A DNA stretch of 64,000 nt from contig NZ_BMHP01000004.1 in the NCBI RefSeq assembly GCF_014641075.1, forward strand, positions 62,001 to 126,000, in the 5' to 3' direction. The first letter of the stretch is position 1, and every line of letters begins with the position of its first letter. This DNA comes from Paenibacillus nasutitermitis (GTDB taxonomy: Bacteria; Bacillota; Bacilli; Paenibacillales; Paenibacillaceae). The notes below the pieces were generated by a model that saw nothing but the letters and a program-made list of their open reading frames with translations, did no database searches and was not told the origin of the DNA. This document shows positions 35,186 through 43,619 of this stretch, one piece after another. The translations under genes and the position numbers were made by a program.

Positions 35186-35866
35186 ATGTTTAATTTTTAT
35201 TGGGGCGTCTTGTTTGTCCTCGTCAACTTCTCGCTGTTTCTGTTATGCTACCGTATGTTTGGCAAGAATGGGCTATATGTATGGGTAGCGGTAGCAACGG
35301 TTCTCGCCAATATTCAGGTGGTGAAGACGATCGAGATGTTTGGGCTGACCATGACGCTCGGCAACACGATGTACGGCACGATTTACCTGACAACGGATTT
35401 GCTGAATGAGAGATACGGGCAGAAGGAAGCGAAGAAAGCGGTCTGGTTCGGCTTTTTCTTCATGCTCATGTCGATGATCGTGATGCAAATGGCGCTGGTC
35501 TTCAAGTCTCAGGAAGGAGACTTTGGCCAGGAACCGCTGGAGGTTATCTTCGGGCTGCTGCCCAAGATCGCGCTTGGCAGCTTATGCGCCTATTTCACCA
35601 GCCAGTTTCTCGATGTGCGGATATATTCCTTTCTCAAGCGGGTCTTCCCGAAGCCCGGCCAGTTGTGGATCCGCAATAACGGAAGCACAGGCATCAGCCA
35701 GTTAGTGGACTCGCTCATTTTCTGCGCGATTGCATTCGGCGGCGAATATCCGTTTGATGTGTGGCTGGAGATTTTTCTGACAACCTACATCATTAAATTC
35801 GTGATCTCCGCGGCCTCTACGCCGGTTATTTATATAGCGAGAAGTCTTAAGGTCCCTGAGACCTGA
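35186..35866 (+). CDS. Queuosine precursor transporter (YhhQ/COG1738 family)
   Basis: A 226-residue membrane protein with about six hydrophobic segments. The family motif around GNTMYGTIYLTTDLLNERYG is present. QLVDSLIFCAIAF follows in the C-terminal third. The family imports preQ0/preQ1 or queuine for tRNA modification. It sits right behind the preQ1-I riboswitch, which supports the function independently of the protein sequence. The ribosome site is AGGAGGG, ten bases before the ATG. Confidence 0.92.
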   Translation: MFNFYWGVLFVLVNFSLFLLCYRMFGKNGLYVWVAVATVLANIQVVKTIEMFGLTMTLGNTMYGTIYLTTDLLNERYGQKEAKKAVWFGFFFMLMSMIVMQMALVFKSQEGDFGQEPLEVIFGLLPKIALGSLCAYFTSQFLDVRIYSFLKRVFPKPGQLWIRNNGSTGISQLVDSLIFCAIAFGGEYPFDVWLEIFLTTYIIKFVISAASTPVIYIARSLKVPET

Positions 35867-35881
35867 ATAAAAAGCATTCCG

Positions 35882-35919
35882 GCGCCATCTGCATTTTTAT
35901 GCGGACGGCGCTTTTTTTT
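35882..35919 (+). terminator. Terminator after the queuosine transporter
   Basis: GCGCC-GCAT pairs with ATGC-GGCGC, then eight T residues (35912-35919). Confidence 0.85.
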
Positions 35920-36022
35920 GTCCCCATCCGCGGCCCTCGCAATCGTTCCATACTTCCATATCGAAGCGGGTATTTGTTGGACAGGCAGGTTTAGAATGGC
36001 GGGAATACAGTCATATTTATAG

Positions 36023-36550
36023 ATGACGGCGGATTTATGGGAGGGCATGGGCATGGGCATGGCGGTCGAGCGAATGATATTGGCGGCAATCTGGATAATT
36101 TGTATCCCGGTTCTGCTGCTTTTCCCGCGGGAGCGCTATCGGGAGGTAGCCCTTCTGTTCCTGTTTAATCAAGCCATCACTTGGCTTTCCAGCCTGGTAC
36201 TTGTCGAGCTCGGGTTGATGCGTAATCCGGTAAGGGAGTTCCCTCTGGCACTGGGGAGCAATTTCAGCCTCTACTTTATGTTGTATCCGGCTGTTTCGGT
36301 CTTTTTTGTTTTATTTTACCCACGGCGGGGAAAATGGAGAAAACTGCTTTACATGCTGCTATATATCGGCTCCCTGACCCTGGTTATTTCCCTTGTCGCC
36401 CGCCATACCTTGTTAATCCGTTACGAGCATTTCCATTGGATATGGAGGTCACTTGTCTACCTGGGCGGATTTTACGGGACACGTAAATATTATGAATGGT
36501 TTTACCAGCTTCGGGCAAAAGGGGACAACGTTAATGGCGATCAAAGCTGA
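36023..36550 (+). CDS. CBO0543-type integral membrane protein 1
   Basis: About 175 residues with five to six membrane helices. It matches the CBO0543 family by an aromatic/basic loop pattern (LLLFPRERYREVALLFLFNQAITW, FHWIWRSLVYLGGFYGTRKYYEWFY). These proteins are common in spore-formers and have no established function. The start may be the ATG at 36023 or a later Met. Its 3' end overlaps the next gene by 17 bases. The next gene is a diverged copy of it, so this is a tandem duplication. Confidence 0.75.
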   Translation: MTADLWEGMGMGMAVERMILAAIWIICIPVLLLFPRERYREVALLFLFNQAITWLSSLVLVELGLMRNPVREFPLALGSNFSLYFMLYPAVSVFFVLFYPRRGKWRKLLYMLLYIGSLTLVISLVARHTLLIRYEHFHWIWRSLVYLGGFYGTRKYYEWFYQLRAKGDNVNGDQS

Positions 36551-37064
36551 TCATTATATACTCATGGCGGTAAACACTCTTTGTATCATCGCGTTTCTGC
36601 TGGTACCCCCGGAACGCAGGCGGGAGGCGCATGTCATCGTGCTGTTCCATCAGCTGATTACATGGATACTGGGGATCTTCGCGGTGGAATGGGGATTGCT
36701 CGCTTATCCCGTGAGAATGTTCCATATAGGCAGCCATACCAGCATCACGTTCGAATATATCGCCTATCCGGTCATTGCCGTCTATTTCAACTTGATCTAT
36801 CCGGCGGGAGTAAAGGCGCTCTGGCAAACTGTTTATTACATGCTCGTTGCGATGGCCATTGTCGTGCCGGAACTATGGTTTAAAAATCATACGGAGCTGA
36901 TTATGTATCTGCATTGGTTCTGGTATTGGACTTGGCTGAGCGTGATGGGGACCTTGTGGATGACCCGGATGTTCTATACATGGTTTTTCCGGACAACGGA
37001 TACGGGCAAGCACAGAATCGTTTTCATTGCGGAAGAGCCCGTCCTGCGGGGGTCTGACAAATAA
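36534..37064 (+). CDS. CBO0543-type integral membrane protein 2
   Basis: A 176-residue paralogue of the preceding protein with the same layout: LLVPPERRREAHVIVLFHQLITWILG and LHWFWYWTWLSVMGTLWMTRMFYTWFF align with the first copy. The ATG at 36534 lies inside the end of the previous gene and follows AAAAGGGG, so translation is coupled. The two could form a heteromeric membrane complex. No catalytic residues are apparent and the function is unknown. Confidence 0.75.
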   Translation: MAIKADHYILMAVNTLCIIAFLLVPPERRREAHVIVLFHQLITWILGIFAVEWGLLAYPVRMFHIGSHTSITFEYIAYPVIAVYFNLIYPAGVKALWQTVYYMLVAMAIVVPELWFKNHTELIMYLHWFWYWTWLSVMGTLWMTRMFYTWFFRTTDTGKHRIVFIAEEPVLRGSDK

Positions 37065-37066
37065 AA

Positions 37067-37104
37067 TGAACCGCCAAGGCTTGGAGCCTCGGCGGTTTAT
37101 TTTT
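37067..37104. terminator. Bidirectional terminator
   Basis: AACCGCCAAGGCT and AGCCTCGGCGGTT (37069-37096) form a hairpin with T-rich flanks, between two converging genes. Confidence 0.85.
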
Positions 37105-37105
37105 G

Positions 37106-38287
37106 TTAGCTGTCCGCTGCGGATTCGCGGGGAAGGGTAAAGGTTAAGGTGGATTCGTCGAAAGGTGCGAGAAGACTCCTGTGCTTGAAAGTGAACTGAT
37201 CTCCTTTCCGGCCCGTCAGGGTGAGCTGGTCGCCCTGAAAACCATACCCGTAAGCGTTGCTGCTCTCGATCGCCTTCTGCTCTTCCTCGCTGAGCAGCTC
37301 CTGGCCGAGCAGGTACTTTTTCTTCGTGTTGAGGTCAATAAGCCGTAACGTGCGCGAGGAATAAGTGCGCAGCAGAAGCGCATCATCGTATAGGGCCTCT
37401 ACCACATAATCCTCATCGGCGCCTCCCAGCTCCTGCATATTATATTCGGCGCTCACAAAGCCTTCCGGCGATACAACCGCCAGCTTGCGGCCATTGATCA
37501 TAAGCAGATCCTCGCCTGCGCGTTCAATGCCGGGCACATACCACTTTTCCTTGTACTGAACCTTCGCTTCGTGTACCAGCTGGTTCTGGTTAACCAGCAG
37601 CTTCGTTATAATGTGCGGCTCGGCGTATCCATCCATCATGCGAAGCAGGTGCTTGTCGTTGCCCAGGATGTCGATCTGCAGCTCACTTGCATAACGCAAA
37701 TCTTTGGTGGTGCGGGCAATCTTGACCGCATGCTGCTTCGGTTTTGCTTTATAGATATTCCCGTACAGCTTATCCACCCAAAACCAGGAATCGGCACCGC
37801 CCACAGATAAGACGCGGGTCTCGGTGCGAACGGTCAGACGGGATTGCTTCGTGTCCCACTGCACGCCCTGATTCATCAGCTTGGTAAGCACCTGTACAGG
37901 CAGATAAATGATGCCATGCTTGCGGAGTGGAGCGGCACTGAGGGAAATTTTGTTCCCATTGATATCGGCTGTTTTGCTGCCGACATGCAGCTCGATGCGC
38001 CGCCAGGGACTGGTAAAGATAACGGTGCCGGATTTATCGTCGACTTCACGTCTATAATCCTGTACCGCATCACCCAGATCGTAGACGCCCATCCATACCC
38101 GGCCGGGTGTAATCAGCAGCGGGTAGCTTAGCGTACGTTCAAACCCGTTGTACGTGATGTGCAGGACAAGCTGCTCCTGTTTCTGAGCCGCAGCCGCGGC
38201 GGGTGCGGCAAGGGCGGGCGCCGCTGTTGCCAACAGTGCAGCCGACAATAGCGCGATGGCTGTTTTTTTGATTTTGTGGAACGTCAT
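37106..38287 (-). CDS. Secreted protein with copper-amine-oxidase N-terminal-like domain
   Basis: 393 residues with a Sec signal peptide and an Ala-rich start (ALLSAALLATAAPALAAP). Residues about 45-160 resemble the copper amine oxidase N-terminal (stalk) domain seen in many Paenibacillus surface proteins: GRVWMGVYDLGDAV and HGIIYLPVQVLTKLMNQGVQWD. The rest is a beta-rich, propeller-like region (LLMINGRKLAVVSPEG, LRLIDLNTKKKYLLGQ). No LPXTG or lipobox was found. It probably binds wall polymers or serves as a sensor. It is a single gene closed by a bidirectional terminator. Confidence 0.75.
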   Translation of the reverse strand: MTFHKIKKTAIALLSAALLATAAPALAAPAAAAAQKQEQLVLHITYNGFERTLSYPLLITPGRVWMGVYDLGDAVQDYRREVDDKSGTVIFTSPWRRIELHVGSKTADINGNKISLSAAPLRKHGIIYLPVQVLTKLMNQGVQWDTKQSRLTVRTETRVLSVGGADSWFWVDKLYGNIYKAKPKQHAVKIARTTKDLRYASELQIDILGNDKHLLRMMDGYAEPHIITKLLVNQNQLVHEAKVQYKEKWYVPGIERAGEDLLMINGRKLAVVSPEGFVSAEYNMQELGGADEDYVVEALYDDALLLRTYSSRTLRLIDLNTKKKYLLGQELLSEEEQKAIESSNAYGYGFQGDQLTLTGRKGDQFTFKHRSLLAPFDESTLTFTLPRESAADS

Positions 38288-38461
38288 CAGAATTCACCAT
38301 GCTTTCATTATGTTAGTAGAAAGGAATGATCTGCTGCTTGCAGGCTATCATCTGTAAAACGTTGGATATCGCGGAAAGGTTGCGCCGGTCGCGTGCAATG
38401 CCTTTTTATATAAAAGCATAGACAACGAAAGAGGTTTATACTAATATAAAAGTTATAAAAC

Positions 38462-38489
38462 AACATTATTTGTTACATTTAAACATTAT
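38462..38489. promoter_or_regulatory. Repeated AACATTAT motif before the sugar operon
   Basis: AACATTAT occurs at 38462-38469 and 38482-38489, exactly 20 bp apart, with a related TTACATTT between them, just before the aldolase ribosome site. DeoR-type repressors typically bind direct repeats, so the regulator at 43620 is a candidate ligand. Confidence 0.4.
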
Positions 38490-38501
38490 AAGGAGTTGAT
38501 C

Positions 38502-39347
38502 ATGATGCCGGTAACCCCGCGTTTGAATCGAATGTTCAGTGAGCAAGGAAAATGTTTTGATGTTGCAATCGATCATGGTTTTTTTAACGAGTTTTCTTTT
38601 TTGGCAGGTATTGAAAACATGAAGCAGGCGATATCAACCATCGTGGAAGCCAATCCGGATTGTATCCAGCTCAGTACCGGCCAAGCGCGTCTTCTGCAGA
38701 CCATCCCCGGCAAGAAGAAGCCTGGCCTTGTGCTGCGTACGGATGCGGCCAATATCTACGGCTCGGAGCTGCCGAAGTTCCTGTTCAGCGAGCTGGTTGA
38801 CCGCGCCATCGAACAGGCTGTCCGCCTCGATGCGGTCGCTGTATGCGTGAATCTTCTGCTGCTCCCCAACCAGCCTGAACTTCACCACCAGTGTGTAAGA
38901 AACATTTCGGTGTTAAAGACCGAAAGCGAGAAGTACGGCATGCCGTTAATGGTAGAACCGCTGGTCATGCTGCCCAATGAGCAGAAGGGCGGCTACATGG
39001 TGGATGGCGATATCCGTAAGATTATGGCGCTGGTCCGCCAGGGCGTGGAGCTTGGCGCCGATGTGATCAAAGCCGATCCTTGCGATGATGTTTCTGAATA
39101 CCACCGTGTCATCGAGGTGGCGTCCGGCATTCCTGTATTGGTGCGCGGCGGCGGCCGGGCAAGCGACGAGGAAATCGTCGACCGGACCGTGGAGCTGATG
39201 AACCAAGGCGCGTCGGGAATCGTGTATGGCCGCAACGTGATCCAGCACCTGAACCCGGCGGGAATGACCAATGCGCTGATGGCCATTGTGCATCATGGAG
39301 CATCTTCTGCAGAAGCGCTTGAATTGTTGAAGGGAGAAGGACAATAA
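38502..39347 (+). CDS. DhnA/LsrF-type class I aldolase
   Basis: About 281 residues of the COG1830 (DhnA, FbaB, LsrF) class I aldolase family. FDVAIDHGFF supplies the conserved Asp-His. DVIKADPCDD carries the Schiff-base Lys at the end of a barrel strand. PVLVRGGGRAS and GASGIVYGRNVIQH form the phosphate-binding loops, so the substrate is phosphorylated. Homologues cleave fructose-bisphosphate, thiolise phospho-diketopentane or condense amino-sugar precursors. Here it would cleave the product of the PfkB kinase. ATG 38502 is six bases after AAGGAG. First gene of the operon; overlaps the next by one base. Confidence 0.85.
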   Translation: MMPVTPRLNRMFSEQGKCFDVAIDHGFFNEFSFLAGIENMKQAISTIVEANPDCIQLSTGQARLLQTIPGKKKPGLVLRTDAANIYGSELPKFLFSELVDRAIEQAVRLDAVAVCVNLLLLPNQPELHHQCVRNISVLKTESEKYGMPLMVEPLVMLPNEQKGGYMVDGDIRKIMALVRQGVELGADVIKADPCDDVSEYHRVIEVASGIPVLVRGGGRASDEEIVDRTVELMNQGASGIVYGRNVIQHLNPAGMTNALMAIVHHGASSAEALELLKGEGQ

Positions 39348-40504
39348 TGGAGAAAAAGCAAATACGTTTCGGCGTCATCGGATGCGGCTTGATGGGCAAG
39401 GAATTCGCAAGCGCCGCCGCGCGCTGGCTGCATCTGGCGGATGTTGATTTCCAGCCGAGCATCGTCGCGGTCTGCGATGCCAATCCTGCGGCGACACAGT
39501 GGTTCACCGAGCATGTGCCGAGCGTCCAAGCGGCATATTCCGACTACAAGGAGCTGCTCGCCGACGAGTCCGTCGATGCCGTCTACTGCGCAGTTCCGCA
39601 TAATCTGCATGCGCAGATCTATGTGGACATTATCCAGGCCGGCAAGCATCTGTTAGGCGAGAAGCCGTTTGGCATCGACGCGCAGGCGAATGCCGTTATC
39701 GAGCAGGCGCTGCGGGACAATCCCGGCGTGATTGTCCGCTGCTCCTCCGAGTTTCCTTTCTTCCCGGGCGCTCAACAAATCGTGCAGTGGGTGAACGAGA
39801 ACCGGTTTGGCCGGATCATCGAGGTCGAAGCGGGCTTCTGGCACTCCAGCGATCTTGATCCTACCAAGGTGATCAACTGGAAGCGGAGAATTGCGACGAA
39901 TGGGGAGTACGGCTGTATGGGCGATCTCGGCATGCATGTGCTCCATCTGCCGATCCGTTTTGGCTGGAAGCCTGCCAATGTGCGGGCGCTGCTGTCCAAG
40001 ATTGTAGAGGAGCGTCCTGACGGCAAAGGCGGCCAGGCCGCTTGCGAAACGTGGGATAATGCGATTCTGGCCTGCGAAGTCGAAACCGCAGATCAGAAGT
40101 TCCCGATGGTGCTGTCCACCAAGCGTATTGCACCGGGACACGCCAACACCTGGTTTATCCGCATACAAGGGACGGAATTCTCAGCTGAGTTCACAACCAA
40201 GAATCCGAAGCAGGTGGCTTCGCTTCCTTACGCGCCGGGTGGCGTGCAGGCCTGGCATGTCGCCGATGCGCCATATAAATCGGCTTACGGCACGATTACC
40301 GGCGGGATCTTCGAATTCGGTTTCTCCGATTCCATCCTGCAGATGTGGGCGGCTTTCTGCGACGAGCTGACAAGCGGCGGGCAGATGCAGCAGCCGTTCC
40401 GCTGCGCAACGCCGGAGGAAGCGGCGGGAAGCCACCGCGTGTTCACGGCTGCGCTGGAGTCGCAGCGTACCGGACAAACGGTAGCGATTGACTGGAGGGA
40501 TTAA
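39347..40504 (+). CDS. Gfo/Idh/MocA-family sugar dehydrogenase
   Basis: A 385-residue NAD(P)-dependent oxidoreductase. It has Rossmann motif FGVIGCGLMGKEFASAAARW, the GEKPFGID segment with the catalytic Lys, and MGDLGMHVLHLPIRFGW with the catalytic Asp-His. The family oxidises or epimerises sugars and polyols such as inositol and glucose-fructose. The operon context suggests it oxidises a free sugar or polyol before isomerisation. Start overlaps the aldolase stop (TAATG). It is not close enough to iolG to call it an inositol enzyme. Confidence 0.88.
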   Translation: MEKKQIRFGVIGCGLMGKEFASAAARWLHLADVDFQPSIVAVCDANPAATQWFTEHVPSVQAAYSDYKELLADESVDAVYCAVPHNLHAQIYVDIIQAGKHLLGEKPFGIDAQANAVIEQALRDNPGVIVRCSSEFPFFPGAQQIVQWVNENRFGRIIEVEAGFWHSSDLDPTKVINWKRRIATNGEYGCMGDLGMHVLHLPIRFGWKPANVRALLSKIVEERPDGKGGQAACETWDNAILACEVETADQKFPMVLSTKRIAPGHANTWFIRIQGTEFSAEFTTKNPKQVASLPYAPGGVQAWHVADAPYKSAYGTITGGIFEFGFSDSILQMWAAFCDELTSGGQMQQPFRCATPEEAAGSHRVFTAALESQRTGQTVAIDWRD

Positions 40505-40505
40505 G

Positions 40506-41693
40506 TTGAGCGCTCAAGCGGCGGAGGTTATTGTTGCCGGGCATATTTGTTTGGACCTGATTCCTGCCCTGCATGCCAAGGAAAGCGGCATTCTGGTGCC
40601 CGGCAAGCTGGTCGATGTCGGACCGGCTGTCATCTCCACGGGTGGCGCGGTGTCCAACACGGGCCTTGCGCTGCACCGCCTGGGGATCCGTACCAGTCTG
40701 ATGGGCAAGATCGGAGAGGACTGGTTCGGAAAAGCCATTCTGGAGGTGCTGGCCGGCTATGGCCCGGAGCTGACGGAAGGCATGATCCGCTCCGAGGGCG
40801 GACACAGCTCCTACTCCATCGTCATCAGCCCGCCGGGGGTGGACCGCACCTTCCTGCACTGCACGGGTACGAACGACACGTTCGAAGCGGCTGATGTGCA
40901 GGCGGAGGCGCTTGCGGGCGCCCGCCTGTTTCATTTCGGTTATCCGCCTCTCATGCGCAGCATGTACAGCAGCGGGGGCGTGCAGCTTGGCGAGCTGCTG
41001 TCCCGGGTGAAGGGGGAAGGGCTGACGGTCTCGCTCGATATGGCGAAGCCGGATCCGGACTCCGATGCCGGTAAAGCTGATTGGCGGGCTATCCTGCAGC
41101 TGGCCTTGCCCCATGTGGATGTGTTTCTTCCCAGCTTTGAAGAAATCCTGTATATGCTGCGCCGGGAGCTTTACGATCGGCTTGAAAGCGATAACAGCAC
41201 AGGCGATCTGCTCGCTTATGCGGATGGCGCACTGCTTTCGTCGCTCGCTGACGAAATGCTGGAGATGGGCGCTGCCGTTGCCGCCATCAAGCTGGGCGAG
41301 CATGGGCTGTACGTCAAGACGACGGGAGATGCCGCGCGGCTTGCACGGATGGGCCAATGCGCGCCGGCCCCTGATGTTATGGAGGAATGGGAGGGACGCG
41401 AGCTTCTGGCACCCTGCTATTCGGTTGAAGTAGCGGGAACGACAGGGGCAGGCGATTGTACGATTGCCGGATTTCTCACCGCTATGGTCAAGGGGTTGTC
41501 TCTTGAGGAGGCGCTGCGCAGCGCCGTCGGCGTTGGCGCATGCAATGTGGAGCAACCCGATGCGACGAGCGGCATCCCGCTCTGGGAAGAGGTCCGCGGG
41601 CGCATTGGCGCTGGCTGGAAGCAGCGGGACGTGACCCTGTCGCTCCCCGGCTGGCGGTATGATGCCCAAAGCGGCGTATGGTCGGCCAAGTAG
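40506..41693 (+). CDS. PfkB-family carbohydrate kinase
   Basis: About 395 residues. It begins with VIVAGHICLDLIPALH, has STGGAVSNTGLALHRLGI and the GKIGEDWFGKAI segment, then the catalytic GTTGAGDCTIAGFLTAM with the active-site Asp. The TTG at 40506 follows GGAGGGA by five bases and lies just after the dehydrogenase stop. It is longer than many ribokinases by an insertion around residues 230-310. It presumably phosphorylates the keto-sugar that feeds the aldolase. Confidence 0.88.
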   Translation: MSAQAAEVIVAGHICLDLIPALHAKESGILVPGKLVDVGPAVISTGGAVSNTGLALHRLGIRTSLMGKIGEDWFGKAILEVLAGYGPELTEGMIRSEGGHSSYSIVISPPGVDRTFLHCTGTNDTFEAADVQAEALAGARLFHFGYPPLMRSMYSSGGVQLGELLSRVKGEGLTVSLDMAKPDPDSDAGKADWRAILQLALPHVDVFLPSFEEILYMLRRELYDRLESDNSTGDLLAYADGALLSSLADEMLEMGAAVAAIKLGEHGLYVKTTGDAARLARMGQCAPAPDVMEEWEGRELLAPCYSVEVAGTTGAGDCTIAGFLTAMVKGLSLEEALRSAVGVGACNVEQPDATSGIPLWEEVRGRIGAGWKQRDVTLSLPGWRYDAQSGVWSAK

Positions 41694-41902
41694 GCTTGCC
41701 TCAGGCGCTTTTGCGCAGGTCGCAGGGACCTGGATAAGAAGACAAGATGAAGCTGCCTGCTTTGCGGGCTTGCCTGGGGCTGTGGAATTGTACTCAGCCC
41801 CGGTGCCATTTGTAAGTCAGATAGCAGCAGGGCGCATAAGGAAGTCCCACAAACATAGGTCAATTGGTTAGCAGCCTTTATATTAAAGGAGGTCAATTCA
41901 TT

Positions 41903-42454
41903 ATGTTAAGAAGCGAAGTGAAGCAAGCGCAGCAGCGTGCGGCAGCAATGTTCGCGGAAGCGGGCATCACGATTACAGCTGAGGAGCAGGCGGGAATTGA
42001 AGTGGCAGGTTTTGGACTGGACCGGCTGGAAACGGAAGGCCTGGAGCTTATTACTTATGTGAATACAGACCGCTACTGCGCCAAGGAGCTTGTACTCTTT
42101 CCGCGGCAAACCTGCCCGGAGCATATCCATCCGCCGATTGCCGGAGAGCCAGGGAAGATGGAAACCTTCCGCTGCCGCTGGGGCAAGGTTTTCCTGTACG
42201 TGGAAGGGGCGCCGACCGAGCAAATAGCAGCCGTGGTTCCGGCGGCCAGCAGCGCCTATTATACGGTTTTTCATGAAGTTTCACTCAGCCCGGGCGAGCA
42301 GTATACGATTGCGCCTGGAACCAAGCACTGGTTCCAGGCGGGTGACGAAGGTTCCATTGTTTCCGAATTTTCCAGCACCAGCCGGGATGAATTTGATATT
42401 TTCACGGATCCGAATATTGAGCGGATGCCTGTCATTACAGAAGACGAAGCTTAA
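41903..42454 (+). CDS. D-lyxose isomerase-like cupin protein
   Basis: A 183-residue cupin of the D-lyxose/D-mannose isomerase (YdaE) family. The metal site is in RQTCPEHIHPP and the following Glu of GKMETFR. The second motif is FHEVSLSPGEQYTIAPGTKHWFQAGDEGSIVSEFSSTSRDE, where HWFQAG supplies another His. ATG 41903 follows AAAGGAGG by nine bases. A gap of about 200 bases separates it from the kinase; nothing is recognised there. It probably interconverts an aldose with the ketose that the PfkB enzyme phosphorylates. Confidence 0.85.
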   Translation: MLRSEVKQAQQRAAAMFAEAGITITAEEQAGIEVAGFGLDRLETEGLELITYVNTDRYCAKELVLFPRQTCPEHIHPPIAGEPGKMETFRCRWGKVFLYVEGAPTEQIAAVVPAASSAYYTVFHEVSLSPGEQYTIAPGTKHWFQAGDEGSIVSEFSSTSRDEFDIFTDPNIERMPVITEDEA

Positions 42455-42520
42455 TTATCGGAGAACAAGCGTTTAAGCAGTGGCTGAAGGGATTCTGACA
42501 TCCTAAAATTAGGAGTGGAT

Positions 42521-43570
42521 ATGCGGATGCGATTATATGGTAGGGAGTGGACCCGCCGCGAGCTTGAGGCACATGTCGGCAGCATCGGTCAAATCGGCAG
42601 CGTGCGGCGTATGCAGCTGACGGAAGGCAAGGAGAAGGGCGTTGAGATGATCCAGGTGCGGACCGGCGCCGGACTGGCCTATAATGTCATCCCCTCCAAG
42701 GGACTTGATATTTCGCTTGCAGAGCTGGGCGGAACGCCGATCAGCTGGCAATCCCCGAATGGAGATGTCCACCCCGCTTACTATGAGGCGGAAGGGACCA
42801 ACTGGCTTCGCACCGCATCCGGCGGATTGCTGATGACCTGCGGGCTGTCCCATGTGGGTTCACCAGCAGAGGACAGCACTGGACGATATGGGCTGCATGG
42901 GCGGGTTCATCATACACCGGCCCGGCAGGTGCATGCCGCCGAGGTATGGAACGGGGATGAGCTTACGCTCAGCGTATCCGGAGTTGTGGAAGAGACGGCC
43001 GTCTTCGGATCGAAGCTGCGGCTCATCCGCACCATCTCCAGCAAGCTGGGCGAGAACAGGATTATCATCGAAGACCGGGTGGAGAATGCCGGCTTCAAGT
43101 GTTGTCCGCATATGATGCTCTATCATTTTAATTTCGGTTTTCCGCTGCTTGGCGAGGGGACGCAGTTTACGTTTCCTGAAGCGGACGTCATTCCCATAAC
43201 TGCCGGAGTGCCGCCAGAAGGTTACGACATCTGGGAACAGCCAGATCCTGCCGCTGCCGAGCGTGTGTATGAGCACTGCCTCGCGTCGGGCATTGCTGAT
43301 GAGTGGGGAATGGCGGAAGCGGCGATCCATTGTCCTGCCTTCCCCGGCGGAGCCGGGCCGGCCCCGCTGTCCGTCAGTCTCCGCTGGTCGGCGGACACAC
43401 TGCCCCGACTGCTGCAGTGGCGGATGCCTGGAGCAGGCGAGCATGTGATGGGACTGGAACCGGCTAACTGTACGGTGGACGGAGTGCGTGGATCCGGACA
43501 TTACCGTGAGCTTGAGCCCGGCGAATCGGTCGATTACAAGCTGGAGTTGAACCTTGCTTGGAAATCGTGA
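42521..43570 (+). CDS. DUF4432/aldose 1-epimerase-family protein
   Basis: About 349 residues of the galactose-mutarotase-like beta-sandwich superfamily. It contains YGLHGRVHHTPA with the conserved His, CCPHMMLYHFNFGFPLL and ANCTVDGVRGSGHYRELEPGES near the C-terminus, typical of DUF4432 proteins. Such proteins are thought to act as sugar epimerases or mutarotases, probably converting anomers for the isomerase. ATG 42521 follows AGGAG by five bases; the GTG at 42515 is too close to it. Short gap to the DeoR gene. Confidence 0.8.
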   Translation: MRMRLYGREWTRRELEAHVGSIGQIGSVRRMQLTEGKEKGVEMIQVRTGAGLAYNVIPSKGLDISLAELGGTPISWQSPNGDVHPAYYEAEGTNWLRTASGGLLMTCGLSHVGSPAEDSTGRYGLHGRVHHTPARQVHAAEVWNGDELTLSVSGVVEETAVFGSKLRLIRTISSKLGENRIIIEDRVENAGFKCCPHMMLYHFNFGFPLLGEGTQFTFPEADVIPITAGVPPEGYDIWEQPDPAAAERVYEHCLASGIADEWGMAEAAIHCPAFPGGAGPAPLSVSLRWSADTLPRLLQWRMPGAGEHVMGLEPANCTVDGVRGSGHYRELEPGESVDYKLELNLAWKS

Positions 43571-43619
43571 ATAATAGATACAATCACCGAAGAGCCGTTT
43601 TGGCGGGAGGACCGCATAG

